Shown here: piece by piece, positions 1 to 23,390 of the stretch | Numbering within the stretch: the first letter of the stretch is position 1 | How the letters are laid out: each line of letters begins with the position of its first letter | NCBI GenBank assembly: GCA_037951165.1 | Contig: JBBDHG010000032.1 | Location: forward strand, 10,756,328-10,820,327 | Direction: 5' to 3' | Source: Lophius americanus | Lineage: Eukaryota; Chordata; Actinopteri; Lophiiformes; Lophiidae | DNA: 64,000 nt | Program-made: the position numbers and the translations under genes | The notes under the pieces: generated by a model | What the model was told of the DNA's origin: nothing | The model's database searches: none | Seen by the model: only the letters and a program-made list of their open reading frames with translations

Positions 1-339
1 CGCTCTCACAAGCTGCAGCGTAAAACTGGCAAAAAAGTGAATGAAGTCTGGAAACAAGGACCTTGATCATTAAGAAGTAAGTCAAGAACTTTCTTCAATG
101 GCAACATGAGGTCCTTGTTCAGGTCTCCAAAAGATTGTAGTCTTGGCATCAAGCAGAAAATATCAGAGTCAGGATTTGGCTGCGTTTAAATGAAAGGAAA
201 GAGGAAAAGTTACACGTTGGTCTTACTCTGAGGAAGGACGATTTATGCGCGGTACATCTCACTCACTTTCGCGCAACTCATTAATGGGGTCAGATTTTTG
301 CCAACTTCCTCTGCCAGTTTCCCTCAGAGGTGCCCCTTC

Positions 340-395
340 TCACACACACACAAACACACACACACACACAAACACTCACACACATACACACACAC
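340..395. repeat. Interrupted CA microsatellite
   Basis: ACAC-rich tract with occasional AAAC and CTCAC interruptions. It produces a spurious His/Thr-rich open frame. Confidence 0.9.
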
Positions 396-3300
396 AGACT
401 TTTTGATAGCACAATTCACTTGTATAATATTCTGGTTATGCAATGGTGGCTGAAGGGCCACCCTACATTGTGCGCTGAGGCAGAGACAAACAGGGTGGGG
501 CTGGGTTTTTTTTTTTATGGGGGGTGCAGTTGCAGCACTGGTTGGTAAAAATCAGGTGAGGAAGACGAAAAGAACAATCTGAGAAGCAAAGTGAAGAAAT
601 GGAATCACAATCTGAATCAGATACAATTACTTCGCTACAGATTCTCCGTAGAAAATCTATGATGAGATCCGAAGAGAGAGCATGAATGAGAAATACGAAA
701 ACAATATATAAATATACACAATAATACGAGAATATGAGACTTATATTATTGTAATATTACACTTTTAGTGCAAACAGGCGTGTGCACATGAAAAAGTGTC
801 CCAGTGTGCATGACTGTGTATCAGAGTGTGCATCTACAGGTGCTGCTGGCTGGTCAGGTACCTGATGTGTAGTACGTACGACTAGGTCAGGTATCAGAGT
901 ACCTGGGGCGGGCTTTATCTTAATCTAATACCGAGGTTGTTACATCTACCTCAAATCTCCCTCCCACATTCTCTCCATCTTAGACTGGAGCCTGATGTTA
1001 CCCACAACCCACCTGGTTCTATAAATGGTCACACATGACTATAGCTCTTACCTATTAACAGAGCATGGATGCCAAATTAAACTTATTTCCAATGACTGAG
1101 ATATGTACAAACCTGTCCATTTTCAAAATAATTCTGACAAACGAGATCTTCAAATGTGTGATTGACAGGTCTGCAGCATCCAATAAAGGGCCATAAACAT
1201 GTGTTTTATAGAAGTTTGTTGCCATCTGTCCTTCCTACTTCTGCACACGGATGGTGAGGACTAGTCGGCGTAATCTTATCCCATAAAGGAGCTGCTCTAG
1301 CGCAAATAGCCGAAAAAGTTTATTCTCGGTTCTGATAAAGATGTGCCATAAGAGACAGTACCTCGCTGAGCTTTTTTGGTTGCAAAAGGCGTGGGTGGTT
1401 GTACTGTTATGGCAGGTTAGTGTGCACACCTTATTAAATATTGATCATCATCCTTTTACGTTTGATATTTTTTCTTTTCCCTGAGAGGTTTTTTCTTTTT
1501 CCTCAACATACTCTGTTAGCATAGAGATCTCAAAAACACCTATGATTAAGAGGATCAATATTTCTTTATCCTTTAAAAGTTTGTGTCAGACATCTCTCAA
1601 TACACCTCGCTTGTTACCTCCAACTCAAGGACTTAAATATTTATTCAAGGTTGTTTTATTACATTGGAAATTTGCGGATATTAAAATGAATAATTTGCAT
1701 GATTGCTGCAGGGGGGGGTTGGTAGAAATTAAATGTGAGTTTGACTACACTGTTGCTCGCAGCCAATCTTGTTAAAACAGGCCAATCTTGTCGGTTTGAA
1801 GCTCCTTGTTCCATACTCTAGAGAACAAAACCCTCTAACGAATGAACATATTTAACAGACAGACAGCTACAGCCAGTAGCTGGTAAGACAAAAAATAAGG
1901 AATGTTTCTCAGGAGTTGGTAGAGACCAAACCGGAGCAACACAGAGAGTGTATATTGAACCTACAGAACAAAGGAACAAACTTGACTCTGAAAAATGTCT
2001 GCTTCAGTAAATGTTGTCTTTTCAACTGAGGTTAGATCAGAACAGGTCTGTGTTCACTTATGGATCGAACGGCTCATCTACTACTAACATTAAGGGCAGT
2101 CACTGAGCGCTCTGAGAGCTTCAAGTGATTCTTTCCCCTGCCTGTTGACATTAGGTAAACTGTCCGTTTAAATGAAAGCGCCCGAGTGGAGTGGAACGGG
2201 AGGAGGTTTACTGACCGCCGTCTTCTGCCAGTGTTACACACAAGTGGGTTTTTCTATGCTTTGGAAACATTCCCTAATACATCTTGAGAGAAATTGTGCC
2301 TGAGACATCCCAGCAGTCCTTGAAAATACCTCAGCCGGGAAGTTTGCAGTTATCCAATTATTACAAAGCAGTACAACCAGGGAGTTTGAATGTTTGAAAA
2401 GTGAACAATGTTTCATTTAAAACACCAAAAACAAAAAGAACACGCCTTCACAATAAGAAGTTTGTTCCTATTCACACCTCACTTGAATTTGGCAATTTTT
2501 GAGTGAAGCTTGTTTGGCTTGGAATCAAACCCTAAATATGAGTGGAAGGGGAGTCGTGAAAACATTTTTTTGGCAGGATTGAGCCCGATAAGGTTATTTG
2601 AGTTCATGTTGTGCCCTTGTGAATGGTTGCAGGATAGTTTCTTCGTGTCTGTGGGAACAGGAAAGCCCTTATTTTTGCAGTTATCTTGACACAGCAAACA
2701 GGAGCCATGGTGTCAGACCAGATGATTACATGTCACACAGCCGATTCAATTACATCAAGTATCTGTAAACAGAATAGGACGTTATGACTGATTAAGGGCA
2801 TGTCGGTGAGGCGTTAACATCCACCAGCAGATCAGGAAGATGGTGGATAATTTGTTTCATGATAGGGATATATTTAAATACGGTTGTGATGAAAATACTT
2901 ATTTTATTTCCCTTGCATGACGATAAATTAATTCTGCTTTTTTTTTTTCCTATATGCTACACATGCCTCCAGTCAGGGGACGCGCAGCCACGTCGAAAAC
3001 CTGGGTTTTATTTTAGCTGAATGTAAATAATGTCTTCGCTCACATGGCCGCATCTCGGAGCGAGGAGGGCGAGAAAAAAAAAGTGGGCGACCACATATAA
3101 GAAAATCCATGGGAGAAAAGTATGCCTTTATCTTTTAATAAACCGTAAAGTCAGGAGGCAACATGAAATTACTGCATAATAGCAGTGGAGAGTCTTCTGA
3201 AGACTTAATTGCCTTAATTATAGCAGTGCAGCGAGAGAGGGAGTGAAAGGAAAACATGTCAAAGAGGAGGAAAGAGAACGGAGGGAAGCAAAGGAGGAAG

Positions 3301-5119
3301 GAAAGTAAAAGGGGAACGCTGTGATGAAGGAACGAGTGCATGGGGCAAATATTACAGGTGGAATCCAGGTGTGTCTTCAGACGTGAGCGCCTCCCCTTCT
3401 GTTCCACAAGCATATTCATACATCCGTGCTCGTCTTCGCAGATACATCTTTTAGTAGCTGTGTGTTTTAATGAGAACTCTCGGCCCACGTGAATGAGGAA
3501 GTGAGGGCTTAGCTTAAAAAAAAAAAGAGAAAATCTCTTTCCAGAATAGTGAAAACGGCTCTGGTCCTACAAGCAGGAAGGTTTATTTGGAGATGTTAAA
3601 CATAGCTTTCATTTTCCTCTGCGTCTAGACTCGGTTTTCAGGACTTTCTGCTGCGGTCTTTGTTCACTCAGAGGAAGATTGGACTTTAAATCTCATGCCT
3701 CCGAGCCAGCGGGAAGTTTGTTTAGCCAGCAGGTCTGTGAAGTACCTGTGAAAGTCCCCCGCCTTCATTTCAGGTCAAGAGTTGAGCTTTTTTTTTGATC
3801 CAGCTCTCGAGTTGTGAACCAGAGATCATATTTCAGCATTTAGGGAATTATTAGCGTTTCAGTTCCCTTTCTTAAACGTGACCGGTTTTATTCTCACCAT
3901 TTTCTACAAGAGATCCCATCATCCTTCCTATAAGTGTGTTACTCCTCCACAGAGATAGTCTCCGTTTCTACCTCCACTAAGGAGGCTGTGCTTTCACTCA
4001 TGTGCGTTTGTCTCTCTGTTTGTTTTTGTGAGCAGGATTTCACGAAACAACTGTATGGATTTGTATGAAAGAGTAGCGACGTCGCAATGTCAGTATCGCT
4101 GCCTTTGATTCCTCTGATATTCCTTCAGTGGGCTGAGCAGAGACACTGAAGGCACAGGAGACGAAGATGATATTTCAATTTGACAGGCATCAATGTTGAC
4201 ATAGAGAGAAAGATAAATTTCAGTGACGTATGGGCATATCAATCAAAAATACCCTATAGTCAACTTCAACTCTTCCCCCTTCTATTCAATTCTAACTCAG
4301 CTGATCTTTTCCTTATTTTATAATGAAAATTCAATGAAAAACCATTCCTACTTGAGTAAAACTCATTATTTACTTTCTTCAATTATTTGTCCTTAGTTTT
4401 TCTTCACAACTGTAACTTTACTGATAGTTACAGGTATATTAAATCAAAATTAAAAAAGCGATGAATCATTTTTTAGCTGTCACGGCTCGTCTTTCCAGTC
4501 TGATGGCTGAAATAATTTGATCACAGAGATAAGATAAGGCTCTTCTCCAACGATGCCTTTGCCTGTGTTCACTGAACAAAACAATGGCAGCACAATGCCT
4601 CTCTGCTGTCTTTGAAAGGTTGAAGTTTGACAGTTGCTCAAACTTTTTTCAACAATGAATCCCTTTTGAGTAATCTTTGCCGCCAAAAAGACCTTAATTG
4701 TTGTTAATACAAAAATTCTTTGGTGTGTAGATTGTAAGAATGATAAAGAAAATGGTAAACGATCAAAATCTGAAAATCTCTAAAAGCTGTTTTTATTTGC
4801 ATTTTGAAAAAAGATTCCTGCGAATGAAACTAAGATTAAAGTAGAATTCTGCTTTAAATGTCCATTTAGGATTAAAATCATTTTCATGTGGCCCTATTCC
4901 TGGTCCGTACATTTGAAATGATATACTGACTTTAAAATGTGGTTTATTAGACTCATAGTTACGTTTTATGTTGTTGTAGTTTTTACATTATTTTAGCAGT
5001 CAGGCATGACGGATATGCATGACTGATAGTTTTGTTACGCAGCAGCGTGGCTGTTTAGTTTATAGTCTTTCATATATGTCAAACAGTGGTTGATCTCACC
5101 CTCTCCTGTCGGGGCAAGG

Positions 5120-5560
5120 ATCTCCTTAAACTTGCTCTGTCTCCCCATAAATCATTATATCCCCAAAAAGTCGGGGATATTATGGAATAGTCATTGCCAC
5201 CGCCGCACAGGTTGAAAAAACTTTTCCAAACCTCGGATCGTTTTCAAATTCTATACACATAGACTTTAGTGCGAGGAAGAACTGGATTCAATTTTCTTAA
5301 AGGTCAGTTTTGTATGTTTGAAACTAGGGGGAGGTCTATCTACAAACGTTTTCCGGTCATAATTTACCATATTTCAACTATATCTAGTATATCTAGTAAG
5401 TTCATTTTTAACGCACAAGGGGGAGCTTTTTTTTTTTTTATGAAAAATACTGTTTTTTTCAGACATAGCTTCACATTTAATTTGAGGAGTTCAGTCAGGG
5501 GGACATGGGCCATTTGGGGACGAGAGCGTAGGCATAGTTAGGGCCCGAGCATTAGCAGTG
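5120..5560. repeat. Interspersed repeat family X, copy 1
   Basis: Shares GGGGATAT..ATGGAATAGTC, a GGATC-TTTTCAAA motif and TTAGTGC(G/A)AGGAAGAACT with copies at 37795-38465 and 49785-50265. It ends near TAGGGCCCGAGC, a motif I recall from abundant fish interspersed repeats. Class not determined; probably a non-autonomous DNA element. Confidence 0.6.
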
Positions 5561-7908
5561 CGACCCTATTGTATCTGATCCGGGTGTTTTTTTTGGTTGA
5601 TTTTCTTTCCTTGATTAAGCTGCAACTCGTTGCTTTTAATTATGAATTAAATGTATTATTATTATTATTATTAAGTGTTCCAAATGTGGCTCGCAAAATG
5701 TCACACCCTCGTCCTGCCTTTCTGCCTTGCACTTTCCTTCACATCTGTTACTACCCTTTCGGAGGTGGAACAACATAGACTGCCAAAATAGACAGCAATT
5801 GTGTTTATACCCGATGGGGCAGAATAAAGGTGCACCAGCCCCACATTGCGTAGACTCGGACAAAGAGGCTTTTTATGTTCATCTGGATCTTTAATCATCA
5901 ATTAAGAGATCAAAGTGTCACCTTCCATTGACGTCACCCTCACAAACCTAATGAAGAGACGCTCTTGACATTCCTATCTAATCTAATGAAACTGGTATGA
6001 ATGGACGCTCGCATGTTGTTCCCTGTTTCTGAAAAGTCTCAAATAGCTTTAAGAATATCTTCTTACGCAGGAGTCCAGCCGTTTGAAATTCTAGAGCCAG
6101 TTTTGACCCTGTGAGGTAAACACCGTCTCCTCACCGAAGGAAAATGTACATATGTGGACCCGAAGCAAAAAGTCTCAATGTCCGAGATTGTAGTTTTTTA
6201 CAGGGCTGGGAAGGAGATGTGTCATGTTTTTTAAGAGAGCCTTGGGTGCATTTTTGTTGTCGTCAGGCAAGTCCCTGCACTGCAGCACAGGCCTGCCTGT
6301 GTGGAGATTCTTTAGGAGGGAGATCTCTTTCTTCTCCAAGCGTCTTACCAAGAGCTATTAATTATTAACTGTGAGAACGAACATCAAAGGAGCAGACTTG
6401 TGCTGAATTAAATGGGGGCTGGAGCCTGGCAGCGTGGAGCTGAGAGAAAACTGGGTGAGAGGGAAAAGTCGAGCGAGATTTTGCTCGGTTCGCTTTTGAA
6501 CTCTCCGCGTTCAAAAAGTGAAAAGAAGAAAAGAAAAAGAGCGATGTTAGTTTATGTAAAGGAGGCAAGAGGGAAAGCGGAAGAGCTTTTATTTGGGGGC
6601 GTCGATGTTTTCATGTTTCTGTGTTTGACAACACTTTCATACACCGCTGGGAATGATAGATTTAGTTAGCAGGGTTAATTAGTCCTTAATGAGCTATGAA
6701 AGACAGACTGATGAACATCTCATCTGTGGATTAAACCAGAGGGAAATCTCATTGACAAACTCAAACTGGTGATGTGTTTCTATTGTCCGGAAGCGGGTCT
6801 GTGCTCAAAGTTGAATTTACAGACTGCTGCGCTTTCGCTGCCCCTCATATTAAGGACCTGCTGTGACTTGTCCCGGCTCCAGTGGTCCCACCATTCTAAT
6901 CCAGCCAATGACTGCTGGTGGCTCGCTCTTAAAAATATCAAAATATATTCTATATTTAGTGACATTATTGATATTGTTAATGACTTTCAAATACTTCTAG
7001 TGATCTCTCTAACTCTCTCTCTGAAGTTGAATCCAAACTTACTACACATACTGCCATATTTAATCATTAACCTCCTGGCTCTCACAGGAGGAGGGAAGGT
7101 AATGACTAAAAGGAGAATGGGCTCCAACCTCACATCACAATTTCAGAATCTGTGTGTTAATTCTATGTGGAAATGGGATCATTTGTTGGCCCTATTTTAC
7201 TTAATTGAAAACTACACGACGATTATACCTCATTAAATCATCAAATAATTAAATTATTTGTCAATAATTATCCGTCATCTATTGTGCTGGAAGCGTTTGG
7301 TTTCAAACGAGTCTGAACAGGAGCAGCAAAATACTGAGAATGTTGAGGGATGCTTAAATATTGTTATGATCATATCTGTTATATAGCTTGTGTGCGAATG
7401 ATTGATTCCAAATGCTCCGGTATACTTCAGTGCTTCTGTATCGTAGCTCAACAAGTATTTAAAGTACTGGTGATCCTACCGTCGAATTTTGTTACTTCAG
7501 CATCTGCGTGAGAAGGCCAGCCTATCACTTCTTCCTGTCTCCTTCCTCTCGCCGTTTACACCTTTGCAAGGCAAGACTGTTGTAACTTAATATCAACTAA
7601 GAGTTTGATATACAAGTTCCAGAGGTGTAACGAGGGATCATTGTTGTTCCTTACGGCACCAGATCAACACCTGTATATATATAGAGCTAGCTAGCAAATG
7701 GAGCATGGGAGCATAGCTTATTTTTTTATATAACATGCTATGGGCGTGACCCGGTGGTAGTCATTAGCAACTAACTCATAAAAGAAGAAACTACACTAAA
7801 TATATTAAAATTGGGATAGAGATGGCGCCCTCCACATACATGTCGCGAGGAAAGTAGATGGCGTATTGGCCATGTTGTTCAGTTTAGATGCTGCAGTACA
7901 ACACAACC

Positions 7909-8363
7909 ATCGGCCACAACATTAAAAGCACCGGTTTAATATTTTTCAGGTCATTCTCTCGCTACCAAAACAGATCTGTGGTCTTCTGTGATCCAGCACT
8001 TTCTATCCAAACCGTCATTTACTGTTTCAGTAGCTCTTGTCTGGGACAACATTGGCGAGCCATTTTTCCCCACACGCATCATTGGCCCTCGGGCGCCCAA
8101 GACCTTGTTGCTGGTTCACTACCGGTTACACCACTTTGGTAGGTGTCAACCACTGCAGACTAGGAACACCCATCAACCCCTGCAGTTCTAGAGATGCTCT
8201 GACCATTAGACTTGTCTGTTTTTCCTGCTTCCAACACATCAAAAGTGCAAAATGTTCACTTCCTGCCTAAATATTCCACTTACTGACATGTCCTACTGAA
8301 ATGAGGTAATCAATGAGATTCAATGACAGACCTCACCTGTCAATGGTTATAATGTTATGGCTG
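7909..8363 (-). mobile_element. Decayed Tc1-like DNA transposon, internally deleted
   Basis: Left end ATCGGCCACAACATTAAAA and right end TAATGTTATGGCTG are inverted copies of the terminal repeat of a common fish Tc1-like family. Between them, on the minus strand, are recognisable transposase-derived pieces (GGGCGCCCAAG, GCTTCCAACACATCA). At about 455 bp it lacks most of the transposase and is not functional. Three relatives occur at 23876, 42504 and 45129. Confidence 0.8.
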
Positions 8364-9343
8364 CACACATCACGCCTCATTTGCATATGTAATTAAACAA
8401 AGATCACACTGGGTGCTGCTGGATTGTTCAATGTAAACAAAGGTGGCGTAGGAGAGGTCGTGGTGGCGGCGCTGTTGTGCCATCCGGGTGTGGAAAGGTT
8501 TCGTGTACTATGAGTGGGGTGGTGACACTCCTCAGTCACCGCGCTGCAGAGTCGCAGCTCTCTGCATTGTCACTTTGATCTTCCCTCCCGCCTCCCTCTT
8601 CCCTCCAGTTATGAAGAGCGCTGGCAAGCACCCAAGGGCACTTGATAATACCAGGATATGATCCCACCTGCGCTATTTTAAATCATGTCGCGCAGACATC
8701 AAAACGACGTCTAAATAGGGCGCTGTGGATCTGAGGACGGGTTGTGGAGAGAAGCAGGATTTAAAATGAAGCATTTTTTTTTCTTCTTTCAAACAAGGAG
8801 AAGCTCATTTGGATTCTGCTTGGAGATATATTGGTTTCTGCAGATTCAAGCATTTCCTTTATCTTTCGCCTTTAGCGAGTGTCTCAAAAAGGCCTCTGTG
8901 TTCTAACTTCCTCCTCTAAGGAAGATCAGATTTTTAGCAGTTGCAAATCCACAATACATTGAACATTTTGTGCACAACAGTGTTCAGCTCAAATTTCCCA
9001 TGTCGTGCTGCGCCGCATCACATGCATGGATTAGTTCTCGATGTGTCGGATCTGTCACACTGTTGGTGTAATGTGGAGCAGATTGACTGAAAATGACATC
9101 ATGAGGACTGCGTAGAGGGGCAGGTGTGGACCACATGTGCATCCGAGGAAATTTTATCAACTGCTTGTTTATTTTTTGTAAGAGGTTAAGCCACTTGAGG
9201 TGAAACCATCTCGTTTTCAAGAATACCCTCCAAGCAAAAGTGTACAGCAATACATAAGAATCATGACAAAATACAAGTAAAAGCTCCCCCCGGCCCCGAT
9301 AGACCCACCCACGGGTTCCCTCAGGTATGACAACACGCGCAAA

Positions 9344-9363
9344 CATGTTTACATGTAAACATG
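9344..9363. promoter_or_regulatory. 20-bp perfect palindrome made of forkhead-type sites
   Basis: CATGTTTACATGTAAACATG equals its own reverse complement and contains two head-to-head GTAAACA cores. A third core in TGTTTAC follows at about 9366-9372. It lies some 200 bp upstream of a ZNRF3 exon. Regulatory function is inferred from motif content only. Confidence 0.3.
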
Positions 9364-9558
9364 CTTGTTTACTTGTGGACTGTTAGTATCTTTCTTATAC
9401 CCTCTATCCAAATCATCTGCATGTGGTTCACACTCCAGAGTTACAGTCTTGTCAGACGACGCCCTCTAGTGGCCTGAAAGTGAACTCTCGCATTCTCTGG
9501 CTCTCCCTCTGCTCTGTTGTTGAGCGTGTCTAATTATTACCTTGTTCTGTGTTTGCAG

Positions 9559-21292
<11,734 letters not shown>

Positions 21293-22992
21293 ACTTGAGC
21301 CCGGATTCAAGGGACTCCGAAGTCAGAAATGTATTTGGTACCGTTTCAGTCAGTCACTTATTGAAACCCTCAGCTGCCTTTTCCTAACCCTGCACTCTGA
21401 GCGCTGAATGTTATCTTAGATTGTGTGGCTTTCTACTGAAAAGGCCTAGATATTGTTCATTCCTGTGGCCACAAACGTCTCGATGCCAAACCGTGCGCTG
21501 AGACGGAGTGAAACCCCCCTCCGTGTGGATGGAGGATTTTAACTGAAAGTAGTCGTAGGTTGGTATGGGCATTGGCGGTTAACACAGTCACCTGGGCCAG
21601 CTTCTAGTGAGGTTTTGTTGAGAACAAGTTATCAAGACTTAATCCTTTCTCAGAGATGTAGGATCGACAGGAAAAAGTAAACTCTAAAATCATAAGCATC
21701 GACACCAACACTGACTGCCTATAAAGCTTCAACCACCGACTCACATAGGTTGCAAGACATAGCTATACCAAAACAGAAATATATTTTTTTTAAGAGCAGG
21801 GAAATGGGTCTTTTAAAGTTTTGGCGACCCGCACATTTCTCTGAGGAGAAGCTATATAAGACAGAAAACATAATGCATAGAAATGTGAATGCATGGCTGA
21901 CACTGGTTCAATCTGATACAGAATTTGTTTTATGCATTGCATTTCTGTCCAGTAGTAGCCTACGTACCTGTGAGATGTGCCGGCAAACTCTCTGTAGCAA
22001 TATCTAAAAACACTGAACCTCTTTTAGTCCAACTCCAGACTAGCGTCAGTGTCTCGGGGTCAGTAGATTTCTAGTTTGGAGGCCCTTAAAAGTGTATTTT
22101 TTTGCTATCACAAACCCAACTTCCTTAACAGGGCATCCTCTAATAAATATCTCTAAAGGTTCTAGCGCGTATAAAAAAGGCCAAAGGAAAGTAGCTGGAA
22201 AATAATCAGAATTCATAAGGCATCCTTCATGTACTGTGACTTTTTCTTTTTTTTTTTTTTTTAATGATGCAGTTCTACATACCAGTGTATCCGTTTGAAA
22301 ATCATGCCATGCATAATACATACATGCAATATCGATGCTTGTCATTCATGCCTTCCTGTTTGTCCTGCAGACTGTTTTTATACTGTTTCTATGAAATATA
22401 CACATTCTCTACACCAGAAGAGAACTTTCTAAAAATAACCCTATTTATAAGTTAACCCAGTGCTGTAATCAAGTGAGAATCTAATCTTGCCTTCTGCATA
22501 GAGATATGTACCTACTGCAAATATAACAATTTTGGGGTACTTGAGTCACTATTTAATTTTTTTTTTGTTATTGTTTTTAGCACTTAAAAAAGATTAAAGT
22601 GTACAAAAATTAATATTTTTAATTTTTTAAGAATATAATTATTTTCTGTCATTACCATTACAAATGTTTAAAAAAGAGGCTAGAAATCAATCTGTGTATA
22701 TTTCTGTACTTGTATAGCAAACACATTTCATAAATGGAAATATGTTCTCTGAATATTTATTTACTAATATATTTATCTTTAAGCCATGTCTTATGTTCAG
22801 AGTGTATGAACGCTTGAGTTTATTTGGTTGCTTTGTATTTGGAGAAAAAAAATCACTAACATGAGACTTTGTATATACATGGTATTGCACACAAGACGAT
22901 TAAATCTTCTCTGACCAAAAAACTGATTTTAAAACTTTAGTACCATACAGTTTTGTAATTAAAAATGTACAAAGATCTGTAAAATATACAGT

Positions 22993-22998
22993 TTTATT
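22993..22998 (-). terminator. Candidate distal COQ5 poly(A) signal
   Basis: TTTATT on the plus strand, AATAAA on the minus, about 290 bp past the COQ5 stop. Another AATAAA at 23135-23140 lies about 150 bp past the stop. Confidence 0.5.
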
Positions 22999-23134
22999 CA
23001 AGGAACGTGTTGTGCTGTCCTCCTTTCCATGATCTGCATTGTACAAAAACTTTTCATCACTTTCATTATTGATGATAGTTTTCCTTTGCTTCTAGAAGAA
23101 TTCCGTCACATACTGAATTCTGCTTTTTGAAAGA

Positions 23135-23140
23135 TTTATT
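23135..23140 (-). terminator. Candidate proximal COQ5 poly(A) signal
   Basis: AATAAA on the minus strand about 150 bp downstream of the COQ5 TGA, a normal distance for a short 3' UTR. Confidence 0.5.
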
Positions 23141-23288
23141 ACTTATTTTCACAACTTAGTCAAAATGTCAAAAAATGTCTGAAACTAACTTTGGTTCATC
23201 GAGTCACTCTCCGTGTACAAACATAATGTCCGATGTTTCTGCAGAGCCAGTCTTTTTTCTTTTATGTACAAGGTGTCAGGAGTCTATC

Positions 23289-23390
23289 TCACAACTTGAA
23301 GCCTGAGTGAAGAGCAACGATTCCACCGGTGAGGTTGTAGTACTGCACAGAGTAAAAACCTGCATCCTCGATCATCTCTTTAAACTCCTC
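23289..23390 (-). CDS. coq5: COQ5 exon 7: C-terminus and stop
   Basis: 102 bp (TTTTTGCAG acceptor) ending in TGA. It encodes [20 protein letters not shown] then [13 protein letters not shown], the family's conserved end. Confidence 0.96.
   Translation of the reverse strand, partial: EEFKEMIEDAGFYSVQYYNLTGGIVALHSGFKL

Larger units (their letters stand above)
1..9558 (+). other. ZNRF3 intron (right part), no coding exons seen
   Basis: Upstream of the first visible ZNRF3 exon I see no open frame with protein-domain character. Contents: a CA-rich microsatellite (340-395), a degenerate repeat at 3958-4170 related to one at 14508-14740, one copy of a three-copy repeat family (about 5120-5560), a decayed Tc1-like element (7909-8363), and short TCF-like and forkhead-like motifs. 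The small open frames inside look like chance. Confidence 0.7.
21293..23288. other. Convergent 3' untranslated regions of ZNRF3 (+) and COQ5 (-)
   Basis: The two stop codons face each other 1,996 bp apart. Plus-strand poly(A) signal candidates for ZNRF3 are AATAAA at 22142-22147 and ATTAAA at 22593-22598 and 22899-22904. Minus-strand AATAAA for COQ5 occurs at 23135-23140 and 22993-22998. The AT-rich, T-run-bearing stretch 22250-23000 has typical 3' UTR composition. Depending on the site used, the two mRNAs may abut or overlap. Confidence 0.65.

Noticed and set aside
6769..7236. 155-codon plus-strand open frame in the ZNRF3 intron
   Set aside because: Low-complexity hydrophobic translation of AT-rich DNA, with no domain and no splice context.
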